From the NCBI GenBank assembly GCA_039583875.1, contig CM077149.1, forward strand, positions 21,527,194 through 21,591,193: a stretch of DNA of 64,000 nucleotides. The letters are read 5' to 3'. Source of the stretch: Platanthera guangdongensis. Its lineage: Eukaryota; Streptophyta; Magnoliopsida; Asparagales; Orchidaceae. The translations under genes and the position numbers were made by a program. Below the pieces are notes generated by a model. The model had not been told where the DNA came from and made no database searches. It was given only the letters and a program-made list of their open reading frames with translations. Of the stretch, positions 32,766 to 44,822 are shown piece after piece (position 1 is the stretch's first letter; each line of letters opens with the position of its first letter).

Positions 32766-33740
32766 AAATCACACTCGCACTAGCTTTAACCGCGGCGCAC
32801 TCGCAAACGATTTATCACAGTTCACCAACGTACGGTAGCTACTCCGCGGGAAGGTCAAACGAGTGGCTATAGGCTGACGTTCTCCCAAGCCAAAAGGACC
32901 CACCCGGTCCGGACAAGCAAGGTTGTACCAAAAGAGGTCTACCCAAAATGCGATCGAAAAATGGTAGATCTCTCCCAACAAAAATTACGGGGTTCGCCAA
33001 GCCCTTTCGGAAATAACCCGTTTAGGATTGATGCAAAATCAAAACGAAAAAAACAAAGAAGAATCTAATGATTCAAATCCAACTCAAAATCCTTTCCGAC
33101 CACTAGAATATCAAGAGAGAATCACATGTGAGTGGATAGGATCGTTACCCAAGTCAGAAAAGATGATTCCGACTATCTCTGAAGGATCGCACTTCCACGG
33201 TTCCGCCGGAGTCGCGCCGGATGGAGAGAAAGATCGACCGCCTTGGCCGCTTCACACCAGTATCCCGATTCCTCGCTGTAGAAGGAGACCCTTCTCGGAT
33301 AAAACTCCACGTGATAGGGGCGGCACGTTTTCTTCAGAGGGGAGGGGTGTGCTCGGGGGGTGGAGGTCGGTGGCCGGCCGGCTAGGGGTGGAGGTGGTCG
33401 GGTTGATGACGGCGAGGGGTGGTGGCGGCTTGGAAGAGGGAGTTGAAGGAGGGGGGTGGCCGAATGCTTTAGAGAGAGAGAGGGAGTGGAGAGTGACGGC
33501 TAGGAGAGGAAGAGAGAGAGAGGGAGATTAGCAAGAAAAGGAAATTTAGGGTTTCTTCTCATTCAACTCAAGTTAAACAAAACCATACATGCATATATAT
33601 AGGCTTAACACCAAGTCTTGGCTATATGTAGCCCAAATAAAAATAAACACTCAATGGCTACATGCAGCCCAAAATAACATACTCCAAATAAAATAGCATA
33701 CTAAAATATGAATTCTCTTAAGCTAATAATAAGATAAGTT
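32766..33740 (-). other. Unresolved segment inside E9
   Basis: Interrupts the gypsy coding order. Read on minus it looks like a transcribed leader: a CCTATATATATGC TATA-like box (about 33598), AAACCCTAAATTTCC, CT-rich stretch (33535-33470), then GC-rich sequence and a 5'UTR-like tract to about 32766. Short ORFs on both strands have no recognisable domain. No terminal repeat or target duplication found. It may be an LTR plus leader of another element, or captured gene sequence. Confidence 0.4.
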
Positions 33741-34109
33741 CAACTAGTTATTTGTCTTGCGCCGAGGGCGGAAATTGTAGCGCCGCTCCATACGAACACC
33801 ATGGCGACGCGAGTCCTTTGTTGGAGACGAAGGAGGGTCTTCCGCTAGCATGCCGTCATCAACAACTTGGGGGCCGTCGTCAACTTGGGGGTCGTCATCG
33901 CCACCACCTGCTAGGCCTATCCTGCCTCCTCTGCTCTTCCACCCTCCTGGGCTCTTCCCTCCTCCTCGGCTCTTCCCTTCTCCTCTCTCCCTGCCTCACC
34001 AGCACCACTCTGACACTAGCCACTGAAGGTCCTCCTCTGCCCCTTCTTCCCTGGTCTTCCCCATCCAGCCTCTCTAAGAAAGCTGGATTCTTCTCCTCTC
34101 CCTAAACGA

Positions 34110-35060
34110 ACGTATTCGTCTGTTCGATCATCTCTTCAAAATACCTTGAGAGCTCGGACCCGATCTCCAGGATTAAAAGGCTCTGCTTAAAGCCAAACTT
34201 TAGAGCTAGCATTAGGGTGAAGCCATCCACTTACTCGACTTTTAGGACCTCCTCCGGGAAACGGTCGATGTAGTGGCTTAGACTCGCGCGCTGACCTTGC
34301 GCAATCTTGAAGAGTGCAGTTTCCTCCTACTTTCTCTTTTTGGATGTCGCGAACCTTACTATCAGGCCCCGATTAAGATCCTCGAAGTAGAAGAAGGAAC
34401 ATTTAGGCAATCGGTCAAACCAATCCCTCGCATTCCCATTGAAGGTATTTGATAAGAACTTGCACTTGATGTCATCGATCATGTTGTAGATGGACACCAC
34501 ATCCTCAAACCATTGGAAATGCCTAACCGGGTCATATCTGCCTGAGTAGTAGATCAGGAAGTGCTCTTCTAAGCCTTCGAAAACTGGGCTGCTAGGATCT
34601 CATCAAAGAATGGGTTCCTCCATCCCTGACAGTGACGAGTTTCATCCTCATAAGCATCCTCATCATACTCACTGTCATAGCGAGTATCACGGTATCTCGT
34701 CAGTTGTTCCATATCTCAGAACCTAATCCCTTGGCTACTTGTTGGATGGTGTCGCAACTACATTGGTCGTTCCTCTCCTTCCCTAGCTTGGTTCTTCACT
34801 AGTCACTTAGGTGGCACTTCTTCCTCCAACGGTGTCAAGCTACCAGGTGAGGTCGCTGTGACATCGGGGCGAGGAAGGAAACCTGCAAGGATGCCCCTCT
34901 CTATTCTCCTAGCAAACTCTTCAAATGCCTCTACCGTCATGAAGTCACATCCTCGCGCAAAGTTACTAACTCCTGTCTAATTGCTGACTATCTCCTCATG
35001 CTCGCCTCCATTCACCATCTCGCCAACTCGCGAAACTTTCCTCCTCATCTGCGATGCACG
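34110..35060 (-). pseudogene. gag: E9 gag remnant
   Basis: On minus: RYDPVRHFQWFEDVVSIYN, NGNARDWFDRLPK, IVRFATSKKRK, FKIAQGQRASLSHYIDRFPEE, FTLMLALKFGFKQS. This is the Retrotrans_gag region of Tat-type gypsy elements. In-frame stops follow KKRK and precede VDGF; a frame change lies near 34590. Confidence 0.8.
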
Positions 35061-35109
35061 CTCACCACACCAAAGTATTGAAACCGGGAAAATCTCTTAC
35101 TCCAAAATT

Positions 35110-35689
35110 CGAATCACGACAGACTGAGATTACCAATTTAGCGGTTGGGTTCGAAGGCTAATGAGCTAGGTCGCATAAACAGTCAGACAATAAGAAAGGA
35201 CACCAAGCACTGCAGCAGGAAGGTCCGACCATGTACCCGGATGCTTAGAAGAAGCTTCTCCTCCATAACCAATGGTGGTCGAGCAGGGTACGAGTAGACT
35301 TTAGCTGACGACAAAGTTACAGTGACTAAGAGTGATAGTTTCTTGCTCGCAATCTGTCTCACTAAAGAAAGGATTCAAAGGCTCAGCTCGAAGTATATGA
35401 AAAAAAGTGTTAGAGATATTTTGGGGGATTACGAAGTCCGTCTCCTCGTACCCCTTGGGACCTATTTATAGGAAAATCCAAAGAGAGTGGGGGTCATATT
35501 CATAGCACCACCCCTGACGACTAGCTGAATTCTTGGGGGCGCTCGCCCGGCTGGGCGAGCAGCTGGCCTAGTTGCCTACCTGGTATGTATGCGAGGGGAG
35601 CTAGCCATACTCACCTAGGTTTGCTGTTGTCTTGCGCGTTGACTCTAACTTCTGTCTAGACTTGCTGACTTTGATGCTTGCTAACCTGA
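35110..35689 (-). other. Probable E9 5' leader and LTR part
   Basis: Noncoding. CCTATAAATAGG at 35461-35472 (reads the same on both strands) is a candidate TATA box. A GCTCGCCC..GGGCGAGC inverted repeat (35540-35559) lies just upstream in the minus direction. LTR edges and primer site were not identified; E6 starts at 35690 after CCTGA (35685-35689), a possible E6 target duplication. Confidence 0.45.
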
Positions 35690-37167
35690 TGTTGGGTCCA
35701 TTGATCATAATATCCCAGATTTGAAGAAGTCCTATGGGACAATGACATACACATGTTTGTATTTGATGCATACTATAAATTCTATGTATGTAGGCGGTTA
35801 CTTGTTACACTGAGTAGTCAGGTCTTCTAAGTAACAATGATAGGTAGACACATGAAAGAATGTTGACAAGATAAAAATCTGTCGAAGTCCACAGGCATTG
35901 AGTGAAGACAGTTCACTCAACGCCAGATGGCTTGAAGCGCTGAGTGTAGTTCAAGTAGTTAAAGCATCATTATTGCCAAGGAAGAATTTTGGTTAAGTCC
36001 AAAAGCATTGTGTGAAGACAGCTCACTCGACTCCAAAAGACCAAGAGCGTTGGGAAGGCAACTAGCAGTAAAAGCTATAGAGGATCTGTTAAGAAATTTG
36101 GCTAAGTTCAGAAGTGTTGAGTAAAGATAGTTCACTAAAGACCATGCTGAGAAAGCATCGATAGAACAAAGTTCAGTCTGAGCCGCATGATTGGTTGATG
36201 AAAAAATCTGTCTAAGGACAGAAGCGTAGAGTGAAGCCAACTCACTCAACTCCTATTCAATAGAGAATCTGTCTAACGACAGAAGCATTGAGTGAAGTTC
36301 ATTCACTCAATGCCTCTTCAATAAAACAGGCAGATGTAGAAAACGTTGAATGAAGCCAACTCACTCAAAGCCTTCATACAGAGAAATTCAGCTTAGTCAA
36401 AATGCGTTGAGTGATGACGGTTCACTCAATGGCTAATCCGTTAGACTGCTAAAATTCTATATTCATTGAGTGATGACTGATCACTCAACATCTAGTACTG
36501 CAAAAAACTGACTAAGTGTTTTGGTGTTGAGTGACAATCCTTCACTCAATGACTATGCTGAATTGTCTGATTTGACTAAGTCCATGAGTGGTGACATCAA
36601 TAGAAATTCAAATGGTGCGGGAAGTGCACAGTACACAATAAATGACGTTGTTTGCTTGTTGTACAACATTTAATGCAAAAGTAGAGCTGCAACTTCCAAC
36701 TCCAGGTGGGCCCAATGCTTAAAGAGTCGTTGGATGGCGGGATAGAAAAGACGAGATCAAAGAAGAAGAAATCAACTTTTGGAAAGTGCTGAACTTCATC
36801 TTCTTCCTCTCAACCAAGTTGTAATGCCTAAAGAAGTTACTCAGTCTGTTGATCTAAAAGTTCAAGTAGGTTAGTTATTGATCTACTCAACTTCAACAGC
36901 AAATTCAGAGAGCTTTCTCTCTAAGTTAAAAGGTTGAAACACAAGCAAACCCTAGTTGTAGTGTATTCACAGCCCAAACTGAACTACTACTGAAGATACA
37001 TTCCCGGAGCTGTGAAGAAAGGATGACTGAGCCATCTCAGTTTAGGAAGAAAAAGACACAGAGATTATTTCTCTGCTATCTTGCATCAACAAGAATCATT
37101 TCATTCTGTAGGATCTTAATATATTTGAGTTGTAATCCTAAATCATAAAGGCTGAGTGGTAGGGCAT
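35690..37167 (+). repeat. E6 5' LTR, left part
   Basis: Starts TGTTGGGTCC; interrupted at 37167/37168 by E4 inside the hairpin array (CTGAGTGGTAGGGCA). Last five bases GGGCA are the E4 target duplication, repeated at 56168-56172. Confidence 0.92.
35895..36590 (+). repeat. TTGAGTGA..TCACTCAA palindrome array (E6 LTR)
   Basis: About ten units in which GCGTTGAGTGA and TCACTCAACGC (or CATTGAGTG/CACTCAATG, the CpG-decayed forms) face each other across 8-12 bp, separated by GTCTAAGTCCA-like linkers. No clear TATA box directly follows. Confidence 0.88.
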
Positions 37168-38504
37168 GTAAGACCCCCTCCCCCTTACTCAGGAGGGTAC
37201 CTGATCTTATGCCCAGAACCGACGCCTTACGGTGACACATAGCACACACGGGCTAGTCATCACCGCAAGATGCCAATCCTACCGGCTAGTACGATAATTC
37301 AACCTATCGGACAATCGAGAAGAGAAGCAATATAAAAAATTATATATCAAGTCCACATCATACCATAATCATAATAAAATGAAAGATACAATTGTCCACA
37401 ATGAGTGCGGAAGGAAAGAGAAAAAGGGCTTTTGCCCTGTACGTAATAAATAAAATCTCTCTCTCTCTCTCAAAATAAGAGATACAATAGTCCACAATGA
37501 GTTCGGAAGCTAAACTATCATCGGTACACATGTCATCACCTGATGTCGGGTTGCAGTAGTAGTAGGAGGTGTCAGCTCCTCATGTCCTGCCACCTCGCCC
37601 TGCTGGTCGTTCTGGTGCTCCATCTCCTCAAGCTCCTAAAATGATACGGTCACAACCGACCATTAGTCATAAAGACTAAGCCAATTTTTCCTCGCCTCAC
37701 CCCCGCGACTCCTAGGTACCGAGCTGGAGGACGAAGCGGATAACAATAAGGGGTATAAAAGTATAGCAGGTTACAATGGACCTAACATATCATGGTCATG
37801 TAATGACAAGTATATCTCTACTTTAGCAGTTCTATATAGTACAAGTAGTGGTGTGAAAAATTGTACTGAAAAGAAGTGCGGTAAGTAGAGTAAAGTGCTG
37901 AGTAGAAAAGTAAACTAGCTACTACTACAGTAACATCACAGAAGTACCTTAACTTATATGAATGCCCATACAAACGTATAAGTTAAGGTTTCACAAATTT
38001 AACTTATCATATAAAATAATCCATACTAATTTATATGACAAGGCTCTATGGAGCGTATGTCCTAAGTATGTATGTATGATATGGTATGCGGGTTGAGTCA
38101 TATAAGTGCAACTCACCCACACGACTATATGCGCACAGACCTTTAGTTCCCACTTTTTGGAGTTAGCTTAACTCTCGCGTACTACCGTTGTGGCAACAAC
38201 AGTAATGGAGCGGGTGTCTACACTCCTAGGCAGGTATATACACTACCTAGCCTAGACTTTTCGTACGTCTCTAAAGAACACACCAGAGTCACCACGTACT
38301 AAACCACTGGCTAGTCCACCAGACTTTTAGGTCAGGAGTGCATTTTTTTGGATTGTCTTTCAGACCGCAGTATGAACAACATACTGACCCCTCAAACCCT
38401 CACACCTCACTTGAGTAACAATACTGCCATTGGTGTGACAATTGGCCCAGTATCGGATGATCTGCCACTAATATGTTTTATGCACATGCAATTTATTTCC
38501 AACC

Positions 38505-38690
38505 CGAGCCTCCATCTCGGGGGAAAAAACTCGTCCTGTATCCAAACATTCTAGACTCCAGCTCGCAGGACAAAACTCGTCCTATAACCAAACATTTGAG
38601 CCTCCATCTCGCAAGACAAAACCTGTCCTATAACCAAACATCTGAGCCTCCAGCTCGCAGGACAAAACCCGTCCCGTATCCTCCAACCCT
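38505..38690 (+). repeat. About 46-bp tandem repeat x 4 in E4
   Basis: Units begin GAGCCTCCATCTCG or GACTCCAGCTCGCAG near 38506, 38554, 38598 and 38644, each followed by GACAAAAC(T/C)CGTCCTATA. Each holds an imperfect inverted repeat. The ORFs over it are by-products. Confidence 0.8.
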
Positions 38691-39394
38691 ATACGGGTGA
38701 GATTGTCGCATCGTTCCTTTGACTTATTAGACTACTCTTTTCTAAGGCTTATTAGGCATAACAACTTATGGTTAGTCCTTGGACTGCCTAGGGCATACCC
38801 GGTGAAAGGCTCTCTGGGAACTAGGAACTATGATGGGCTGAAGCCCAAAGCTCACTTTCTCAAGGACACTTACTTTTATTAGTATTTAACCATTATTAAT
38901 ACCCATCTCTCAATATTGCTCTTAAGTGAACCTAATGGCTTAAGGTATTGTTGGGAGAATGAAAGTCTTTCACTGGTCTCCGTTCTAATTACGTTCCAAG
39001 GGCTTTAAACTCTAACACTCGTTACTATGTAGTGACCCACTTGACAACAACCAGGGTTTAATCTTCCCGATATGCTTCTCAATCCAACCACTTATCATAT
39101 CCCCTATGTGTCCTAATGTTACGTGTTACTTAGCTAAGCGCAACTGTTGGGTCTATTGTTCCCAATGTCCCTGATTTGTGAGAAGTCAAACAGGTCAATG
39201 TCACACACATCAACTGTATTTGGTGTGTATTTGAGGTCTTGAGTGCAGGTTAGTCCATATCACATTAATTGGACAAGTGGACACAAAAATTGGTTGCTGG
39301 ACATAGCAAAAATCTACTAAGACCACAGGCATTTAGGGGAGCAAGCTCACTCAACGCCAAAGGTAAGGATTCCATTTTGTCTAGCTAGAAATTT

Positions 39395-40220
39395 GCCTAA
39401 GTCCATAGACATTGAGTGAGGACAGCCAACTCAATGCCATATAAGAAATAATGTTGAGTCTATCTCATCTTAACTGATTGATAGCCAAAATGTGGGTAAG
39501 TCCACAGGCGTTGAGTGTAGTCCACTCACTCAATGCCATACAGCAAAAAGCTGTAAGCCAAGCTGAGTCAGTCAAAGCCTAGAGAAATAGGCTAAAAATA
39601 TGGCTAAGTACACAGGAGTTGAGTGTAGCTTACTCACTCAATGCCAGATAACAAAGAAGTTTTGTTAAGTAGTTTGCCGTTGAGTGTAGCTTACTCTCTC
39701 AATGCCAAGGCTCAGAGAATCTGGCTAAGGAAAATAGCTTTGAGTGAGGCGAGCTCACTCAACGCTCTCAACGCCTTGACACAGAAATATTTGCTAAGGC
39801 AAATAGCGTTGATTGAGACGAGCTTACTCAACGCTCTCAACTCCTTGACGCAAAAATATTTTCTAAGGCAAATAGTGTTGAATGTAGCGAGCTCACTCAA
39901 TGCTCTCAATGCCTTGACGCAGAAAATTTGGCTAAGTTCAAAATTTGTGGATAGCTTGGCTTCCGTTGAGATGAGCCTGGAGTTCGTCGAACTGAACTTA
40001 CTCTTTCATCAAACTGAGCTTCATCGAACAGAGCTTAGCCTTCGTCAAACTGAGTATGGAGTTCGTCGAACTGAATTTACTCTTTCGCCGACCTGAGCTT
40101 GGTGTTCATCGAACGAAGCTCAGTGTTCGTCGAGCTAATCGCTCTCAACGCCTAGATAGATAGAATTTTGTTTAAGTGTTGTGGCATTGAGTGATGCTTA
40201 CTCACTCAACACCTTTGTTT
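39395..40220 (+). repeat. Two-motif palindrome array (E3 LTR)
   Basis: TTGAGTG..CACTCAA units as in E6 occupy most of the array. From about 39960 to 40135 the motif switches to AGTTCGTCGAACT-type palindromes, the word that dominates E2, then returns to CTCAACGCC. Confidence 0.85.
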
Positions 40221-41237
40221 CTAATGTTTGAATTTTGTCTAAGTCCATAGATGCTGAGTCATGCTGACATCAGCAAAATAAAAAGTCAACCAAAATTCAA
40301 ACGTTGCAGGAATGCTGCCAGAAGCACTAGCGACCAGCTGTCATCATCCTTTGTACTTTCCAAGAAATATTTTCATCTTTAAGTGCTAGGGCCCACACAC
40401 ATCAAAGAGCCGTTGAATCAAGAGTAAATGGAAATAAATATTTTCATCTTTAAGTGTTGCGGCCCACACATAGAAAAGAGCCGTTGAATCAAGAGCAAAT
40501 GAAAAGAATGTGCTGAATGGCTAAATCTCAGCAATCAATCTTGGTTGTGGGCCCACTGCTCGAGTGGCCATCAGAGAATAAAAAGAAGAAAATTGACCAG
40601 AATAAATATTCAAATCATTGCCTAGGTTTTTTGAAAATGAATGTGCGGCCGAACTTCCATCCTCTTGCTCGACTTTCTTGTCGAGCCTGAAGAAGATATT
40701 CTGCACAGAAGACTTAGCTGAGGAAAGAGATAGCTGAAGAAATCACCATCTGCAACAGCAGGTTAAGAAGCAATTCTGAGGAAGCAGATCAACAAGCTCT
40801 GCAAAGAAATGATAGATGTTTGAAGAAAGATTCAACTGCTGACTTCATTATCTTCAACAGCAAAATCTTGGGTTGATATCTGCTCAGTCCAGGAAGAAGT
40901 AGACATAGATTTCTTGCTCTGGTATCTAATCAAATCTCCTTTTCTTTCTTCTATATAGATTCTTTGTGGTCTGAAGTTGTAAGCATGTGTTATAAATGAT
41001 AAGGTCTCTGTGACCTGTGGTTTGGCTTAGTGCCGAGTGAATGGTCTTTGTGACCTGTGGTTTGTGTTGGAACACCCTATTACTGATTTGGGTCAGGATC
41101 ACTATGTCTCTTAGGAAACCTGTTTTGACCTCATTGTATAGATCTAAAGGTCAATTAGAATTGATTCTAAGGGTTAGTACTTAGGTTTGGAAGCTGCCCT
41201 CAAGACTAAGATTTTCAGTTTCTGGAGACTAAGTCAT

Positions 41238-41545
41238 TTCGTCGAGCTCAGTACGACGAACCGTCGAACTCCATTCGACAATCGGAGAACTCACTTCGAC
41301 GAATCGTCGAACTCCATTCGACGATCTCTGAGCTCAACTTCAACAAGTCGTCGAATTCCATTCGACGATCTTCGAGCTCAGATCGACGATCTTGACTTCA
41401 GTTTAGTTCTCAATCTTTGAGCTCAGTTCGACGATAGTTGAGCTCAGATCGATGATCTTTGTTTCTGTCTAAGTCCAAATCTCTGAGCTCAGTTCAACGA
41501 TAGTGGAGCTCAGTTCTACGATTTTCTGAAGAGTTCAACGATTTT
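41238..41545 (+). repeat. TCGTCGAAC/TTCGACGA palindrome array (E2 LTR)
   Basis: Facing half-sites CGTCGAACTCC..TTCGACGATC and GAGCTCAGTTCGACGAT, about a dozen half-sites in about 300 bp, with GAGCTC palindromes between. 3' LTR copy at 51788-52092. CpG decay is visible (TCAACGA, TCGATGA). Confidence 0.9.
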
Positions 41546-42227
41546 CAAGATTCAAATTTGGACAGCTGTGGAATTATTGTCAGCATTGAATTCAGAGATC
41601 TTGTAGCCATTTTTAATTAATCTGGAGCAAGTTTCAAGGAACTATCAAGGAATGTTTTATTGGACTTTCCTGCAGAAGACAAAAGCAATTAAGGAAGTAA
41701 TTTATGACAGTACAATGACTATCTTGGACAATGGATCATTTCTATTCAGACAAAAAGGAATAAAAGATTAGATTTTTCATTATTCCTGCAGGAGAAGAAC
41801 AAGAAGTTAGAAAAATATTCTCTTAAACAACAACTCTTCCATAACAATAATCACACAAGAGAAAGAAAAAAATGTGTTGCAGACATTCTCAGTCTCAAAG
41901 ATTCATACAAGAACACCATCACAAAAGGAGATCAACCAATTGAAACTTTCAGATCCCTTTTGATTCAAGTGTTCAAGGCCATCATCATTCAAGACTCCAG
42001 ACACCTCACATTTCAGTTGTTGCTGAAATCATCATTTGCTGGAGATCAATTTTCTGAAGGCCTATCACCCTACTGCAAATCTTCACATCCTGAACAACTA
42101 CAGATCTCAAGGGGAGCTTTGACAACATCCACTATCTTCTTTCTGACTGTTGACAGAGAAGATCCCTCTCATCCCTCTCTCACTCTCTGCTGTAATGGGT
42201 TTTTCAAACTCCCTTCAAAAGTTTGTG

Positions 42228-42345
42228 TTTGGTTTTTGAGCACCTTATTAAAAGCTCATTGGTGGCAAGACACCTGATCAAAAAATCTGGTTTGGTTTTT
42301 GAGCACCTTATCAAAAGCTCATTGGTGCTCAGGACACCTGATCAA
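42228..42345 (+). repeat. 63-bp direct repeat x 2 in E2 LTR
   Basis: TTTGGTTTTTGAGCACCTTA..GACACCTGATCAA occurs at 42228 and 42291. Each copy can pair TGAGC with GCTCA. Also present in the 3' LTR (about 52768 and 52831). Confidence 0.85.
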
Positions 42346-42651
42346 CTCATCCTGCAGTGGATTCCTACCTAGGGTAGTAGAAGAGTGGATGTACCCAGGT
42401 TGATTGGGGAACCACTATAGCTCCTTGTGTCATCTGGTTGCATATTTGTCTTTTGTTTCTGGCTGTGCTTTGTGATTGCTTTGTGTTTAATCTATGATTA
42501 GATAGTTGCTTCTTGTTTAGATTACTTTATATTATTTGCTTCCCTGTTCACTTAGGATTACAACAACTGTTGTAAAAAGTTTTTAGCAAGCACCATACTC
42601 TATTCACCCCCCTCCCTCTAGAGTATATCAGATCTAACTTGCACTTTCAAT

Positions 42652-42662
42652 TGGTATCATAG
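42652..42662 (+). other. E2 primer-binding site (initiator tRNA-Met type)
   Basis: TGGTATCATAG two bases after the LTR; one mismatch to the usual TGGTATCAGAG. Confidence 0.85.
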
Positions 42663-42809
42663 GGAGGTTGGTTAAATATACCACATCTTCCAGGTTGGTT
42701 AAACATACCACACCTTGGTGGTTGCATAGGCTAACACCTGAACCCAAAGATTCCTATAGTTAGATCTGCTTGTTTTGATTTTGTTATTAAAATTATTTCT
42801 ACACAAAAC

Positions 42810-44822
42810 ATTGCCCAAAACAAAGATTATGCTAGCACCAGACCTGCAGTGTGCAATCTATCCAATTTTGCGCTTTGGAAGGCAAGGATTAGACTCTACA
42901 TGAATTCTATTGATGAGGACATTTTCAATTCTGTTTTGACAGTATGTCCAAGACCTCCAGAGAACACAAGTACAAGTGCTGTTCCACCTCCATCGGGAAT
43001 AGATGCAGAGATCAAGAAGTGGAAAGTAGCAGATGCAAAGGCTATGAATATCTTAGCCCGGACTATGTCTGATGACATTTTCCAAAAGTTGGCTGAATGC
43101 AACTCAGCAAAGGAAATCTGGGATAAGCTATCTGAGATTGTCTCAGAATCTGCTGATGAAAGAAAAGACAGAAGATCTCACCTCATAACCCAATATGAGA
43201 ACTTCAAGAAAGGAGAAGCTGAGTCAGTAGCAGACATGTATAATAGACTCAATCTGATAGTCAATGAACTAAAAACTTTGGATAAAGAGATCTCATTGAC
43301 TGAGCTAAATGACAAAATCCTAATGTGCTTCCCAAGAACTTGGGACTCAAGGATCTGGCCAATCAAGGATGCCAGAAGTCTGAATGAAATCACAACAGAA
43401 GCTCTCTTGGGCAAGCTCAAGTCTTATGAGCTGCTCATCAAAAATAGAGAAGAAGAGCAGAAGGCTGCCTCACCAGCCACAAGAAAGGAAAAGTCAATAG
43501 CTTTCAGAGCCACTGAAGATCAGCCTGAAGACAAAATCCCAGGCAATGATGAGCTGCTTAGTCTGCTGGCCAAAATATTTTACAAGATGGCCAGAAAGGA
43601 CTTCAGGAAGAGATCATACAAAGAACATGACAAGCCAAGGTATGATAAATCAAATAATAAAGAAATTATTTGCTTTGGTTGCAGGAAACCAGGCCACATT
43701 ATGCCTGACTGTCCAGAGAACAAAAATAAGGACAGAAAGGACAAGAGAGAAAGGAGAAAAGACAAGGACTTCAAGAAGAATAGCAATGACAAACCCTCCT
43801 CAAGCAAGAACAAACACACAAGGAAGGGATTTGTTGCTGAATCTTGGAGTGAGACAGAAGAAGAATCAGAAACTTCTTCCAGCTCAAGTGATGATGAGGA
43901 TGATGCTGAAGAAAAGGAATTCTGCATGATGGCTATCAATGCCTCACAACACAATTCTGATGAAGAAGAGTCTGAATCTGAATTAAAGACTCAACTTGAA
44001 GAGGACCAGGTAATAAGTTCTTTTGATTTCAATTCTGAGGACTTTAAGTATGAATTTAAAGTACTATGTTTAGACTTATTAAAATCTGAGAAGGAAATCA
44101 TTTCTCTCAGAAATCAATTGTCTGAACACAGTTCCTTAAAATCAAAAAACCTCAAACTCTCTGAGGAGTTGGAGTGTTGTAGGGAGCAGATAGCTTCACT
44201 GAAAAGTGAGCTATCAGAGGCCAAAAAGCTTGAAGAATCCCTTAATGGGAGAAGCATCAAGCTAATGGACATCACAAGCACAGTGAACTCTAGATTCAAT
44301 AGTACACTGGGCTTGGGTGCTTCATCCAGCCAACCTATAGTACTAACAACCCCAATTAAGTTTATTTCTGATAAAGGGAAGGGAGTTGTAGAGGTAGCTA
44401 GGAAAAATTCTGACTTACCCAAGAAATCAAGTGTTCAACAGAAATCGTCGAACGGAGCTAGACGATCGTCGAATGCAGATCGACGATCTCAGGCAAAATC
44501 GTCGAACTCAGGTCGACGATCTCTAAACCCTGAACTCTGCCACAGTCGATCGTCGAATGGAGCTCGACGATCTGACCCAAGATCGTCGAACGCAGCTCAA
44601 CGATCGTCGAGGAGAGATCAGAGATTTGAAAACTTCTTCAAGGGTAAATCAAATTCCAATCCTAGGGGTCCTTCATCCAGACTTAACCCTTATACTGAAT
44701 GGATAATACCTCCAAGGAGATATCATCCTAAAGGTTATAAGAGTCAACCAGGGATGTTATTTATTTCTGAATTTAAAGGTTATCAACCTAGGCCCAAGGT
44801 AAACTGGGTCAAAAACAAGTAA
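42810..44822 (+). pseudogene. gag: E2 gag, near-intact but without a good start
   Basis: A single frame is open to TAA 44820. The expected initiator, in the context ATTGCCCAAAACAAAG at 42810, reads ATT; the next in-frame ATG, at 42900, is inside the conserved domain. Domains: copia gag region about 42880-43440 (EIWDKLSEIVSES, DSRIWPIKDA), CX2CX4HX4C zinc knuckle CFGCRKPGHIMPDC (43671-43712), Lys-rich and then acidic Ser-rich stretches, probable coiled coil (about 44080-44260), then a Ser/Arg-rich tail encoded by the family palindrome (44440-44625). Only one zinc knuckle is visible, against two in E1 and E6. Could still be expressed from a non-AUG codon. Confidence 0.85.
44440..44625 (+). repeat. 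Family palindrome inside E2 gag coding sequence
   Basis: About ten TCGTCGAAC or CGACGATC half-sites, the same word as the E2 LTR, lie within the open gag frame. They encode repeated SSNGARRS/NADRRS-like peptides. Confidence 0.9.

Larger units (their letters stand above)
30473..35689 (-). mobile_element. E9: decayed Tat-type Ty3/gypsy element, minus strand
   Basis: Read on minus from the right: possible LTR, gag (about 35060-34110), foreign segment, protease region (about 32070-31780), reverse transcriptase and RNase H start (31705-30473). Domain wording (DPVRHFQWFEDVV, LEVYMDDL, RLTGRLVGLNYFLS) is that of the plant Tat/Ogre/Retand group. Truncated within RNase H where it meets E8; bounded by the E6 LTR at 35690. 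Confidence 0.8.
41065..42649 (+). repeat. E2 5' LTR
   Basis: TGTTGGAACACC to CACTTTCA, 1585 bp. Palindromes near the 5' end, a 63-bp direct repeat, conserved stem-loop (42384-42416) and C run before the end. A weak TATA candidate, GGAATAAAAGATT, is at about 41758, downstream of the palindromes. Confidence 0.95.

Noticed and set aside
33028..33531. 167-codon plus-strand ORF
   Set aside because: Low complexity Gly/Arg-rich second half, no domain, and it lies antisense to a leader-like segment; not supported as a gene.
33752..34105. 117-codon plus-strand ORF
   Set aside because: Antisense to the decayed gag/linker region of E9; Leu/Ser-rich composition is a shadow.
35041..35110. Primer-binding site of E9
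   Set aside because: No stretch clearly complementary to a tRNA 3' end could be seen at the expected place.
38473..38700. Short repeat-bearing ORF in E4
   Set aside because: It reads through a 46-bp tandem repeat inside an LTR; no domain.
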